12,050 bases of DNA from Streptomyces katrae (GCF_000966975.1 NZ_JZWV01000658.1:1-12050), one strand, 5' to 3'; positions 1 to 7,304 are shown, counted from the stretch's first letter. Notes: a model not told the origin generated them from the sequence alone. Made by a program: numbers and translations.

Positions 1-964
1 CCATGGGGAAGCCGGTGCGGTCGAAGCGGGGGCCGGGGCGGCCGCCGCGGCGCCGGCCGGAGCGCAGCATGGCCGCGCGGACGGCGCCCCGGGGGGCGGC
101 GACGAGCGGGAGCGCGGCGTGCAGGCCGCCGGAGCCGGGCCAGGGTGCGGTGGCGCCGACGCGTTCGGCGACGCGGCGGCAGCGCGGGCAGTCGTCGACG
201 TGGCGGACGAGCTCGGCGCGCAGGCTGCTGGACAGCAGCACGTCACGGTCGCCGTCCTCGCCGGTGAGGCGGGAGACGGCGGGGCAGTTGCCGGTCTCGA
301 CGACGGCGAGGGCGGCGCGGGTGCGTTCGACCTCGCAGGCGGCGGCGGACAGCAGCTCGCGGGCGGTGGCGGGGGCGGTGCCGAGGACGGCGGCGAGTTC
401 GGTGACGCCGAGGCGGTGGCGGACGGCGAGTTCGAGGGCCTCGCGCTGCTCGGGGGTGGTGCCGGCGGCCTCGGGCCAGGCGAGGCGGGCGAGCTCGGTG
501 CGGCGGTAGGCGTCCACGTCGAGGACGTCACGGGAGCGGTATGGGAGGTGCGCCTGGGGCGCATGCCCCGCCTCCGCGTGCTCCGGCGTGCGCCGGGTGG
601 AATGCGCCCCCTGGCGGGCGCGCCGCTGCTCGGCCAGCCGGCGCAGGCAGGCCCAGCGGGCGAGGGCGTACAGCCAGGCGCGCCGGTCGCCCTCGTCGGG
701 ACATCGGCCCGGGTGGCGGTCGGCGACGGCGAGGACGTCGCCGAGGACGTCGGTGGCGGCGTCGTGGTCGCACAGGACGGAGAGGCAGTAGGTGAACAGG
801 CCGTCGAGGTAGGGCTCGTACGGGGAGGGCGGCGTTTCGGGGTCCCCGCTCCTGACGGCCGCCGCCGCATCCGCGGGGGCGGGCGGGGGCGCGAGGGCCG
901 CCGGGTCCGCGGAGGCGGCCTGGTCCGTCGTTCCGGCCGGGCGGGGGAACGCGGACGTCGTCAC
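1..964 (-). CDS. Sigma-factor-like protein with C-terminal zinc-binding (ZAS-like) motif, 3' end outside window
   Basis: This frame is open from a GTG at 964 to the left edge (321 codons, no stop), so the gene is partial. The start is chosen because GGAGGAGA at 973-980 (minus strand) lies 8 nt before it. Residues 1-50 are Ala/Pro-rich and probably disordered. Residues about 52-115 resemble a degenerate sigma region 2 (FTYCLSVLCDHDAATDVLGD, then a WLYALARWACLRRL helix). Residues about 170-215 look like a region-4-type helix-turn-helix (EQREALELAVRHRLGVTELA). Then comes C227 followed by H255-x3-C259-x2-C262, the spacing of zinc-binding anti-sigma (ZAS) domains, and a basic tail rich in Arg/Gly. 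Codon use is ordinary for this genome. It is probably a transcription regulator; promoter specificity and metal binding are inference. It could instead be a sigma-like protein that no longer directs transcription. I do not recognise a named gene. Confidence 0.75.
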   Translation of the reverse strand, partial: MTTSAFPRPAGTTDQAASADPAALAPPPAPADAAAAVRSGDPETPPSPYEPYLDGLFTYCLSVLCDHDAATDVLGDVLAVADRHPGRCPDEGDRRAWLYALARWACLRRLAEQRRARQGAHSTRRTPEHAEAGHAPQAHLPYRSRDVLDVDAYRRTELARLAWPEAAGTTPEQREALELAVRHRLGVTELAAVLGTAPATARELLSAAACEVERTRAALAVVETGNCPAVSRLTGEDGDRDVLLSSSLRAELVRHVDDCPRCRRVAERVGATAPWPGSGGLHAALPLVAAPRGAVRAAMLRSGRRRGGRPGPRFDRTGFPM

Positions 965-972
965 CGCAGGCG

Positions 973-980
973 TCTCCTCC
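973..980 (-). promoter_or_regulatory. Ribosome binding site of the sigma-like gene
   Basis: GGAGGAGA on the minus strand, 8 nt before GTG at 964. It decides this start over GTG at 1069 in the same frame, which has no comparable Shine-Dalgarno. Confidence 0.7.
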
Positions 981-1224
981 GGCTCCGGCGCCCCTGCTCG
1001 GGGCGTGCGCCTGTGCGCCCGGTGTGCGCCGGTGCGTGATGCGGGGTCTCCCTGGTCGCTGCTGTCCACCTGGCGAAGGTAGGCGGCAGGCCCGTGGCCC
1101 TCCGGAAGCCTTCCCCGGTTTTAGCCCTTACGGGTGAACAGATCGCCATCGCGCTGACCGCGGCCCTGACGCCTGGGAGGGCCCCCGGGCGACCGGCCCG
1201 CACCGCGTTGTCGGTGGCGCCGGA

Positions 1225-1230
1225 TACCGT
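1225..1230 (+). promoter_or_regulatory. Possible -10 element of a near-leaderless radA transcript
   Basis: TACCGT lies 7 nt before the radA ATG, and there is no good Shine-Dalgarno between them. This TAnnnT-then-start spacing recurs before other genes in the window and would give a leaderless mRNA. No convincing -35 is visible at the right distance, so this is tentative. The rest of 965-1237, between the two divergent genes, shows no further feature. Confidence 0.25.
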
Positions 1231-1237
1231 GGGCGGC

Positions 1238-2662
1238 ATGGCTGCCCGTACCTCTCGCTCATCCGCCAAGGACCGCCCGTCCTTCCGCTGCTCCGAGTGC
1301 GGATGGACGACCGTGAAGTGGCTCGGCCGCTGCCCGGAGTGCCAGGCGTGGGGCACCGTCGAGGAGATGGGCGCGCCCGCCGTGCGCACCACCGCGGCCG
1401 GCCGGGTCACCACCGCCGCGCTGCCGATCGCGCAGGTCGACGGCAGGACGGCGACCGCCCGCAGTACCGGCGTCGACGAGCTGGACCGCGTCCTGGGCGG
1501 CGGCCTCGTCCCCGGCGCGGTGGTGCTCCTCGCGGGCGAGCCGGGCGTCGGCAAGTCGACGCTGCTGCTCGACGTCGCGGCGAAGGCGGCCACCGGCGAC
1601 CACCGCACCCTGTACGTCACCGGTGAGGAGTCGGCGAGCCAGGTGCGGCTGCGGGCCGACCGGATCAACGCCCTGAACGACCACCTCTACCTCGCCGCCG
1701 AGACCGACCTGTCCGCCGTCCTCGGCCACCTCGACGCCGTACAGCCGTCGCTGCTGGTGCTGGACTCCGTGCAGACCATCGCCTCCCCCGAGATCGACGG
1801 CGCCCCCGGCGGCATGGCCCAGGTCCGGGAGGTGGCGGGGGCGCTGATCCGCGCCTCGAAGGAGCGGGGCATGGCCACCCTCCTCGTCGGCCACGTCACC
1901 AAGGACGGCGCCATCGCCGGCCCCCGCCTGCTGGAGCACCTGGTGGACGTGGTGCTCAGCTTCGAGGGCGACCGGCACGCCCGGCTGCGCCTGGTGCGCG
2001 GCGTGAAGAACCGGTACGGGGCGACGGACGAGGTCGGCTGCTTCGAGCTGCACGACGAGGGCATCACGGGGCTCGCCGACCCCAGTGGGCTGTTCCTGAC
2101 CCGGCGCGCCGAGGCGGTGCCCGGGACCTGCCTGACCGTGACGCTGGAGGGCAAGCGCCCGCTGGTGGCGGAGGTGCAGGCGCTGACCGTGGACTCCCAG
2201 ATCCCCTCCCCGCGCCGCACCACCTCCGGCCTGGAGACCTCCCGGGTCTCGATGATGCTGGCGGTGCTGGAGCAGCGTGGCCGGATCACGGCGCTGGGCA
2301 AGCGGGACATCTACAGCGCGACCGTGGGCGGCGTGAAGCTGACGGAGCCGGCCGCCGACCTGGCGATCGCGCTGGCCCTGGCGTCGGCCGCGAGTGACGT
2401 GCCGCTCCCGAAGAACCTGGTGGCCATCGGGGAGGTCGGGCTGGCCGGCGAGGTGCGGCGGGTGACGGGGGTGCAGCGGCGCCTCGCGGAGGCGCACCGG
2501 CTCGGGTTCACGCACGCGCTGGTCCCGGTGGATCCGGGGAAGGTCCCGCCGGGGATGAAGGTGACCGAGGTCGCGGACGTGGGGGACGCGCTACGGGTCC
2601 TGCCGCGCGGGCGGTCCCGTACGCCGGCCAGGGAGCGGACTGGGGCCGCCTCGGCGGAATGA
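1238..2662 (+). CDS. radA: DNA repair protein RadA (Sms), branch-migration ATPase
   Basis: The product is 474 aa. RadA is a cytoplasmic RecA-like ATPase that acts on recombination intermediates and stalled forks. Visible parts in order: a four-cysteine zinc finger (C18, C21, C32, C35, in the RCSECGW and RCPEC motifs); a Walker A GEPGVGKS at 100-107; a Walker B LLVLD at 172-176; the RadA signature KNRYG at 257-261 (KNRFG in most members); and a C-terminal Lon-protease-like domain from about 285 to 460. The length is normal for the family. The frame is open upstream to 1094, but the added residues do not look like RadA and ATG 1238 leads straight into the zinc finger. disA follows 164 nt downstream on the same strand. 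RadA is reported to bind and inhibit DisA in other bacteria, so this neighbourhood may be functional. Confidence 0.96.
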   Translation: MAARTSRSSAKDRPSFRCSECGWTTVKWLGRCPECQAWGTVEEMGAPAVRTTAAGRVTTAALPIAQVDGRTATARSTGVDELDRVLGGGLVPGAVVLLAGEPGVGKSTLLLDVAAKAATGDHRTLYVTGEESASQVRLRADRINALNDHLYLAAETDLSAVLGHLDAVQPSLLVLDSVQTIASPEIDGAPGGMAQVREVAGALIRASKERGMATLLVGHVTKDGAIAGPRLLEHLVDVVLSFEGDRHARLRLVRGVKNRYGATDEVGCFELHDEGITGLADPSGLFLTRRAEAVPGTCLTVTLEGKRPLVAEVQALTVDSQIPSPRRTTSGLETSRVSMMLAVLEQRGRITALGKRDIYSATVGGVKLTEPAADLAIALALASAASDVPLPKNLVAIGEVGLAGEVRRVTGVQRRLAEAHRLGFTHALVPVDPGKVPPGMKVTEVADVGDALRVLPRGRSRTPARERTGAASAE

Positions 2663-2763
2663 GAGGCTCCGGCGAGCGGGCGGGGTAGCAGGTCAGCGGG
2701 GCCGTACGGGCTGCCGCCGCGGCGCTGCGGGTCAACGCCCGGCGGGCGCGCAGGCGGCGCCGG

Positions 2764-2769
2764 TAGACT
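2764..2769 (+). promoter_or_regulatory. Candidate -10 element of a disA promoter
   Basis: TAGACT fits the Streptomyces housekeeping -10 pattern and would start a leader of about 50 nt before disA. No clear -35 is found 16-19 nt upstream; GTCAAC at 2731-2736 is too far away. If it is real, disA can be transcribed independently of radA. Confidence 0.3.
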
Positions 2770-2815
2770 TTGTGCTGGTCCGCCCGGCCCTACGCAGGCG
2801 GCGCAACCCGCGACC

Positions 2816-2822
2816 GGAGGAG
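2816..2822 (+). promoter_or_regulatory. Ribosome binding site of disA
   Basis: GGAGGAG lies 4 nt before GTG 2827. It decides this start over the upstream alternative at 2770, which would add 19 residues lacking family character. Confidence 0.75.
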
Positions 2823-2826
2823 TGCA

Positions 2827-3951
2827 GTGGCAGCCAAGGACGGGGCAGCAGCATCCGGCAAGTCGGGCGCGAGCTCCAAGCACGAGGCGTTGATGCGCGC
2901 CTCCCTCACCGCGGTCGCACCTGGTCAGCCGCTGCGTGACGGACTGGAACGGATCGTCCGCGGCAACACGGGCGGGCTCATCGTCCTCGGCATGGACAAG
3001 ACCGTCGAGGCCATGTGTACCGGCGGCTTCGTCCTGGACGTGGAGTTCACCGCGACCCGGCTGCGGGAGCTGTGCAAGCTCGACGGCGCGCTGATCCTGG
3101 ACAAGGACCTGACGAAGATCCTGCGGGCCGGTGTGCAGCTGGTGCCGGACGCGTCGATCCCGACCGAGGAGACCGGCACCCGGCACCGCACGGCGGACCG
3201 GGTGTCGAAGCAGTGCGGGTTCCCCGTGGTGTCGGTGTCGCAGTCGATGCGGCTGATCGCGCTGTACGTGGACGGGGAGCGGCGCGTCCTGGAGGAGTCC
3301 GGGGCGATCCTCTCCCGGGCGAACCAGGCGCTCGCGACGCTGGAGCGGTACAAGCTGCGGCTGGACGAGGTCGCGGGCACGCTGTCGGCGCTGGAGATCG
3401 AGGACCTGGTCACGGTGCGCGACGTGACGGCGGTCGCGCAGCGGCTGGAAATGGTCCGCCGGATCGCGACCGAGATCGCCGAGTACGTGGTCGAACTGGG
3501 CACGGACGGGCGACTGCTGTCGCTCCAGCTGGACGAGCTGACGGTGGGCATCGAGCAGGAGCGGGAGCTGGTGATCCGGGACTACGTTCCGGAACCGACG
3601 GCGAAGCGTTCCCGCACGGTGGAGGAGGCGCTGCCGGCGCTGGACGCGCTGACGCATCCGGAACTGCTGGAGCTGGCGATCGTGGCGAAGGCGCTGGGGT
3701 ACACGGGGTCGCCGGAGACCCTGGACTCGGCGGTGTCGCCCCGCGGGTACCGGCTGCTGGCGAAGGTTCCGCGGCTGCCGGGGGCCATCATCGAGCGGCT
3801 GGTGGAGCACTTCGGGGGGCTGCAGAAGCTGTTGGCCGCCAGTGTGGACGACCTGCAGACCGTTGACGGGGTGGGCGAGGCGCGGGCGCGGAGCGTGCGC
3901 GAGGGGCTCTCGCGGCTGGCGGAGTCGTCCATCCTGGAGCGGTACGTCTAG
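2827..3951 (+). CDS. disA: Diadenylate cyclase DisA, DNA-integrity scanning protein
   Basis: The product is 374 aa from a GTG start. DisA is an octameric cytoplasmic enzyme that joins two ATP into the second messenger c-di-AMP. The N-terminal DAC domain (about 15-150) carries the catalytic motifs D86-G87-A88 in KLDGALI and R119-H120-R121 in GTRHRTAD. A helical linker spans about 155-300. A C-terminal helix-hairpin-helix DNA-binding region follows at about 310-365, with VDGVGEARARSV as the hairpin. All key residues are present and the length is slightly above that of Bacillus DisA. In Streptomyces c-di-AMP affects osmotic balance, development and cell-wall hydrolase expression. The gene follows radA and converges on an exported-protein gene with only 19 bp between the two stop codons. 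Confidence 0.97.
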   Translation: MAAKDGAAASGKSGASSKHEALMRASLTAVAPGQPLRDGLERIVRGNTGGLIVLGMDKTVEAMCTGGFVLDVEFTATRLRELCKLDGALILDKDLTKILRAGVQLVPDASIPTEETGTRHRTADRVSKQCGFPVVSVSQSMRLIALYVDGERRVLEESGAILSRANQALATLERYKLRLDEVAGTLSALEIEDLVTVRDVTAVAQRLEMVRRIATEIAEYVVELGTDGRLLSLQLDELTVGIEQERELVIRDYVPEPTAKRSRTVEEALPALDALTHPELLELAIVAKALGYTGSPETLDSAVSPRGYRLLAKVPRLPGAIIERLVEHFGGLQKLLAASVDDLQTVDGVGEARARSVREGLSRLAESSILERYV

Positions 3952-3970
3952 GCCGGGGTTTCGGGAGCCC

Positions 3971-4762
3971 CTAGTCCTGCTTCAGGACGAAGGACGTGCG
4001 GGCCACGGGGAGGCCCGGGGTGCGGGCTTCCACCACGTAGGTGTCGGGGGCCGGGGTGCCCGCCGGAGGCGACTGGCACTGGTCGGCCGCGCTCAGCTTG
4101 CGGTCCCACTCCAGGGACTGCTTCGCCTCGCCCTGCGCCGGCAGGCGGAAGTAGGCATTGGCCGGGCCCGTCGGGCAGTCGGCGGAGGACCAGACCTGCT
4201 TGGCTCCGGTCGTCTGAAAGATCGTCACGACCGCCTGCTTCGGGCCCAGTCCGAACTTGCAGGTGCTGCCGGAGACGTTGCGGACGATCAGTTCGAGACG
4301 CGGCTTCTCGTTCGTCTCGTACTCGTTCTTCACGCTCTTGACCTCCCACTGCACCGCGCTCGCCGCGCAGGTGGGCAGGGGGGAGTCCACCGGGAGGGCC
4401 GCCGAGGCGCCCGTGCCGCCGCCGGAGGAGGAGCCGGAGCCCGTGCCGCCGCCCTGGTCGGGGTTCTTCGACGTGCCGCCGTCCGAGCCGGAGGCGGAGC
4501 CCGCGCCGGTGCCCGACTCCGCGCGTCCGCCCGGGGCCTGACTGATCGCCGGGCCCGTGCCGGAGGGGCCGGGGGTGATCGTGCGGACCGGGCCGGAGCC
4601 GCTGCCGCCGCCCTTGCCGTTCGTACTCGTGCCGCCCCCACCGGAACTGACGAACCATACGGCGAGCAGCGCGACGAGCGCGGCGACGGACGCCAGAACA
4701 GCCCTCCGCCGCCAGTAAATGGAGGAGGGAAGCGGCCCGACCGGATTGCGCAGAGATCCCAC
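3971..4762 (-). CDS. Membrane-anchored exported protein with Gly/Ser linker, function unknown
   Basis: The product is 263 aa. I do not recognise a named family. A short cytoplasmic N-terminus (GSLRNPVGPLPSSIYWRRR) is followed by one membrane helix at about 21-39, then a linker rich in Gly, Ser and Thr from 40 to about 120. The C-terminal domain at about 128-263 holds four cysteines (C132, C168, C196, C229) and looks beta-rich (RLELIVRNVSGSTCKFGLG), so two disulfides outside the cell are plausible. The GTG start at 4762 is chosen because the conserved-looking N-terminus begins there; AAGG lies 11 nt upstream. The frame stays open upstream to 5371, but that part opposes the phosphatase gene and is a shadow. 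It may bind a wall or membrane component. The link to disA is proximity only. Confidence 0.8.
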   Translation of the reverse strand: MGSLRNPVGPLPSSIYWRRRAVLASVAALVALLAVWFVSSGGGGTSTNGKGGGSGSGPVRTITPGPSGTGPAISQAPGGRAESGTGAGSASGSDGGTSKNPDQGGGTGSGSSSGGGTGASAALPVDSPLPTCAASAVQWEVKSVKNEYETNEKPRLELIVRNVSGSTCKFGLGPKQAVVTIFQTTGAKQVWSSADCPTGPANAYFRLPAQGEAKQSLEWDRKLSAADQCQSPPAGTPAPDTYVVEARTPGLPVARTSFVLKQD

Positions 4763-4769
4763 GTACCGA

Positions 4770-4775
4770 ACCTTA
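4770..4775 (-). promoter_or_regulatory. Possible -10 element before the exported-protein gene
   Basis: TAAGGT on the minus strand lies 7 nt before GTG 4762, the spacing expected for a leaderless transcript. A weak -35 (CTGATC, 4792-4797) is 16 nt upstream. The same bases could instead act as a weak Shine-Dalgarno (AAGG). Confidence 0.3.
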
Positions 4776-4907
4776 CGAGAACTCGCGCCGCGATCAGTGC
4801 CCCACATGCCGTGCATACGGCGGGTTTTGCCGATGATCATCTTGCGGTATGACGACGGAGCGACGAGTTCAGGCCAGGGTCCGATGCGGCCCCGACCAGG
4901 GGTTGAG

Positions 4908-4913
4908 TACGGT
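4908..4913 (+). promoter_or_regulatory. Possible -10 element before the PAP2 gene
   Basis: TACGGT lies 8 nt before ATG 4922 with no strong Shine-Dalgarno between them, again suggesting a leaderless transcript. The 159-bp gap 4763-4921 would carry promoters for both divergent genes. Confidence 0.25.
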
Positions 4914-4921
4914 CTGTCACC

Positions 4922-5567
4922 ATGGACACCTCCGGCCTCTACCGCGACATCACCGACTTCGCCCACGCCACGCCCCACTGGGTGCAGTCGGCCTTCGAGG
5001 TCTGGACCGAATACGGGCTCCTCATATTCGGGCTGCTCTACATAGCCGTCTGGTGGCGTGCGCGCGGCCGGCGCGATCCGCGGGCCGTGGCACGCGCCGT
5101 GCTCGCCCCGCTGGTCACCGCGCTGGTGTACGTCGCCTCCGAGTTGGTGAAGTCGACCATCGACGAGGAGCGGCCCTGCCGGGCGGTGGCGGGGGCGGCA
5201 GCGGCCCTGCCGGGCGGTGGCGGGGGGGGCCGCCTCACTGGTCCCGTGCCCGCCGTACGGGGACTGGTCCTTCCCCAGCAACCACTCCGCCATCGCGGGC
5301 GCCGCCGCCGTGGCCCTGGCGCTGGCCGTGCCGCGGCTGGCGGTGCTGACCCTGCCGATGGCCGTGCTCATGGCCTTCTCCCGGGTGTTCGTGGGCGTGC
5401 ACTACCCGCACGACGTGGGGATGGGCCTGCTGCTCGGCGCCTCGCTGGGCGCGCTGGCCGTGGCCCTGCTGACCGGGCCGATGACCCGGGTGATCGCCGC
5501 CGTACAGGGGAGCGGGATCCGAGCGGCCGTCTGGTTCACCGGTCCGGGCCCGGCGCGCCACCCGTAG
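4922..5567 (+). pseudogene. PAP2-family membrane phosphatase, frame broken by 31-bp duplication
   Basis: The family dephosphorylates lipid phosphates such as undecaprenyl pyrophosphate or phosphatidate at the outer membrane face. Reading from ATG 4922 gives family-like sequence up to about 5190, then an Arg-rich out-of-frame tail ending at 5593. The rest of the enzyme lies in the next frame, ending at TAG 5565-5567. Removing one copy of the duplicated unit (5171-5201 / 5202-5232) restores a continuous 204-aa protein. In that repaired protein the three PAP2 motifs are complete: K77-x6-R84-P85 (KSTIDEERP), PSNH 108-111 (a PSGH variant), and S143-R144-x5-H150-x3-D154. Several hydrophobic helices are visible. 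The break lies between motifs 1 and 2, so the protein as written lacks two catalytic motifs. It may be an assembly error rather than a true pseudogene. mutY starts 22 nt after the repaired stop. Confidence 0.8.
5171..5232 (+). repeat. 31-bp tandem duplication inside the PAP2 gene
   Basis: Two adjacent 31-bp units (5171-5201 and 5202-5232) match at 29 of 31 positions; the first 25 bases are identical, and the differences are at unit positions 26 and 30. The second unit contains a run of eight G at 5222-5229. Since 31 is not a multiple of three, the duplication shifts the reading frame. Confidence 0.9.
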
Positions 5568-5589
5568 AACGTGCCAGGATGCCCCTGAC

Positions 5590-6498
5590 ATGACTGCATC
5601 CGCCGAATCCGCCGAATCCCCCGCACGCTCCCCGCTGCACGAGCCCGTCATCGCGTGGTTCGACGAGCACGCCCGCGACCTGCCCTGGCGCCGCCCCGAG
5701 GCCGGCCCCTGGGGGGTCATGGTCAGCGAGTTCATGCTCCAGCAGACCCCGGTCAGCCGGGTCCTGCCGGTGTACGAGCAGTGGCTCGCCCGCTGGCCCC
5801 GGCCCGCCGACCTGGCCGCCGAGGCCCCGGGCGAGGCGGTACGGGCCTGGGGGCGCCTGGGCTACCCGCGCCGGGCCCTGCGCCTGCACGGCGCGGCCGC
5901 GGCGATAACGGAACGGCACGGCGGTGACGTGCCCCGCGACCACGCGCAGCTGCTCGCGCTGCCCGGGATCGGCGAGTACACCGCCGCCGCGGTGGCCTCC
6001 TTCGCGTACGGGCAGCGGCACGCGGTGCTCGACACCAACGTGCGCCGCGTCCTGGCCCGGACCTCGACCGGCGTGGAGTACCCGCCGAACGCCACCACCG
6101 CCGCCGAGCGGCGCCTGGCCCGGGCCCTGCTGCCCGAGGACGAGGCCACCGCGGCCCGCTGGGCCGCGGCCTCGATGGAGCTGGGGGCGCTGGTCTGCAC
6201 GGCCAAGAGCCCGGACTGCGTCCGCTGCCCGGTGGCGGGGCTGTGTGCCTGGCGGCTGGCCGGGAAGCCCGCGCACGACGGGCCGCCGCGGCGCGGGCAG
6301 ACGTACGCGGGCACCGACCGCCAGGTGCGCGGCCGGCTGCTGGCCGTCCTGCGCGAGGCGACGGGGCCGGTGACCCAGGCGCAGCTCGACGCGGTGTGGA
6401 ACGAGCCGGTGCAACGGGCCAGGGCACTGGACGGGCTGGTCTCCGACGGTCTGGTGGAGCCGCTCGCACGGGGCATGTACCGCCTGCCGCAGGGCTAG
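5590..6498 (+). CDS. mutY: Adenine DNA glycosylase MutY
   Basis: The product is 302 aa. MutY removes adenine paired with 8-oxoguanine, preventing G:C to T:A mutations in base-excision repair. Seen in order: the substrate-pocket motif SEFMLQQTPVSRV with catalytic E47; a GYPRRALRLH helix; the helix-hairpin-helix LPGIGEYTA at 124-132; catalytic D149 in VLDTNVRRVL; and the iron-sulfur loop with C203-x6-C210-x2-C213-x5-C219, the exact MutY/Nth [4Fe-4S] spacing. The C-terminal part (about 230-302) is shorter than the MutT-like domain of E. coli MutY (350 aa), as is usual in actinobacteria. ATG 5590 is the first good start; AGGA lies about 10 nt upstream. The out-of-frame tail of the broken PAP2 gene ends in an ATGA overlap with this start, probably by chance. 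Confidence 0.95.
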   Translation: MTASAESAESPARSPLHEPVIAWFDEHARDLPWRRPEAGPWGVMVSEFMLQQTPVSRVLPVYEQWLARWPRPADLAAEAPGEAVRAWGRLGYPRRALRLHGAAAAITERHGGDVPRDHAQLLALPGIGEYTAAAVASFAYGQRHAVLDTNVRRVLARTSTGVEYPPNATTAAERRLARALLPEDEATAARWAAASMELGALVCTAKSPDCVRCPVAGLCAWRLAGKPAHDGPPRRGQTYAGTDRQVRGRLLAVLREATGPVTQAQLDAVWNEPVQRARALDGLVSDGLVEPLARGMYRLPQG

Positions 6499-6501
6499 CC
6501 T

Positions 6502-6536
6502 CCGGAATCCGCAGCGCCGGACGCCGGAATCCGCAG
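6502..6536 (+). repeat. 13-bp direct repeat, 22-bp period, upstream of sigE
   Basis: CCGGAATCCGCAG occurs exactly at 6502-6514 and 6524-6536, two helical turns apart. A third copy at 6594-6606 matches at 11 of 13 positions. The first copy begins 3 bp after the mutY stop. This could be an operator for sigE control (CseB is the obvious candidate), or just remnants of a mutY terminator. Function is inference. Confidence 0.5.
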
Positions 6537-6735
6537 GTGGGACGGGCCCGGCCGGGAGTTCCCTGAAGTTGACGGGAGCATTCCGTTTCGGGCCGGGAAA
6601 CCGCAGCTCACCGGCACTGTTACACAACCTACGGGTGTCCGTGCGCCCACCGCAGGCTGACCCGCACAGTGCCGTGACAACCCGTCCGTACCTTCGGATC
6701 CGTAAGGCAGCGGGTGACGGGGACGGCAGCGGAGG
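6537..6735 (+). promoter_or_regulatory. Probable sigE operon promoter region
   Basis: Non-coding DNA between mutY and sigE. In S. coelicolor the sigE operon is driven from a promoter activated by CseB~P, so one is expected here. Candidate -35 hexamers are CTGACC (6657-6662) and GTGACA (6674-6679), but neither has a clear TAnnnT partner at 16-19 nt, as is common for activator-dependent promoters. GGAGG at 6731-6735 is the sigE ribosome binding site. The exact promoter is not resolved. Confidence 0.45.
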
Positions 6736-6743
6736 CGGTCTAG

Positions 6744-7304
6744 ATGGCGCACGGAGATGTACTCGAGTTCGAGGAGTACGTACGCACCCGGCAGGACGCC
6801 CTGCTGCGCAGCGCCCGGCGCCTGGTCCCGGACCCCACCGACGCGCAGGACCTCCTCCAGACCGCCCTCGTGCGCACGTACGGCCGCTGGGACGGCATCG
6901 CCGACAAGTCCCTGGCCGACGCCTACCTGCGGCGCGTCATGATCAACACGCGGACCGAGTGGTGGCGGGCCCGCAAGCTCGACGAGGTCCCCACCGAGCA
7001 GCTCCCGGACGCCTCCATCGAGGACGGCTCCGACCAGCGCGCCGACCGCGCCCTGCTCATGGACATCCTCAAGGTGCTGGCGCCCAAGCAGCGCAGTGTC
7101 GTGGTGCTGCGACACTGGGAGCAGATGAGCACCGAGGAAACGGCCGCGGCGCTCGGAATGTCGGCGGGAACCGTGAAGAGCACACTGCACCGCGCACTGG
7201 CCCGGCTCCGCCAGGAGCTGGAGAGCCGGGACCTGGACATGCGTGCGCTCGAACGCGGTGACCACACCACGCGGTACGAGGGGCGGGAGCGGTGCGCGGC
7301 CTGA
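6744..7304 (+). CDS. sigE: ECF RNA polymerase sigma factor SigE
   Basis: The product is 186 aa. SigE directs RNA polymerase to cell-envelope stress genes in Streptomyces. Region 2 (about 10-75) includes the core-binding and -10-recognition helices (DAQDLLQTALVRTYGRW, YLRRVMINTRTEWWR). Region 4 (about 105-158) includes the helix-turn-helix that reads the -35 element (MSTEETAAALGMSAGTVKST). There is no region 1 or 3, as expected for ECF sigmas. The sequence closely resembles my memory of S. coelicolor SigE, and the cseABC genes that follow confirm the identity. No anti-sigma gene is present; in the known system SigE is controlled by transcription of its operon through CseB/CseC. ATG 6744 has GGAGG 8 nt upstream. 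The end overlaps cseA by 13 bp, suggesting translational coupling. Confidence 0.96.
   Translation: MAHGDVLEFEEYVRTRQDALLRSARRLVPDPTDAQDLLQTALVRTYGRWDGIADKSLADAYLRRVMINTRTEWWRARKLDEVPTEQLPDASIEDGSDQRADRALLMDILKVLAPKQRSVVVLRHWEQMSTEETAAALGMSAGTVKSTLHRALARLRQELESRDLDMRALERGDHTTRYEGRERCAA

Noticed and set aside
1094..1237. Upstream extension of radA by 48 residues
   Set aside because: The added residues have no RadA character, and ATG 1238 begins directly before the zinc finger at the family's usual length.
1259..2515. Long minus-strand open frame over radA (and similar long antisense frames elsewhere)
   Set aside because: Such frames arise from G/C-rich third positions; the composition is His/Arg/Gln/Gly-biased and matches no protein family.
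3948..3974. Hairpin between the disA stop and the convergent gene (GGGG...CCCC)
   Set aside because: Only four contiguous pairs with a 9-nt loop; too weak to call a terminator.
4763..5371. Upstream extension of the minus-strand exported protein through 5371
   Set aside because: It runs antisense across the PAP2 gene, lacks a signal or domain, and is a high-GC shadow frame.
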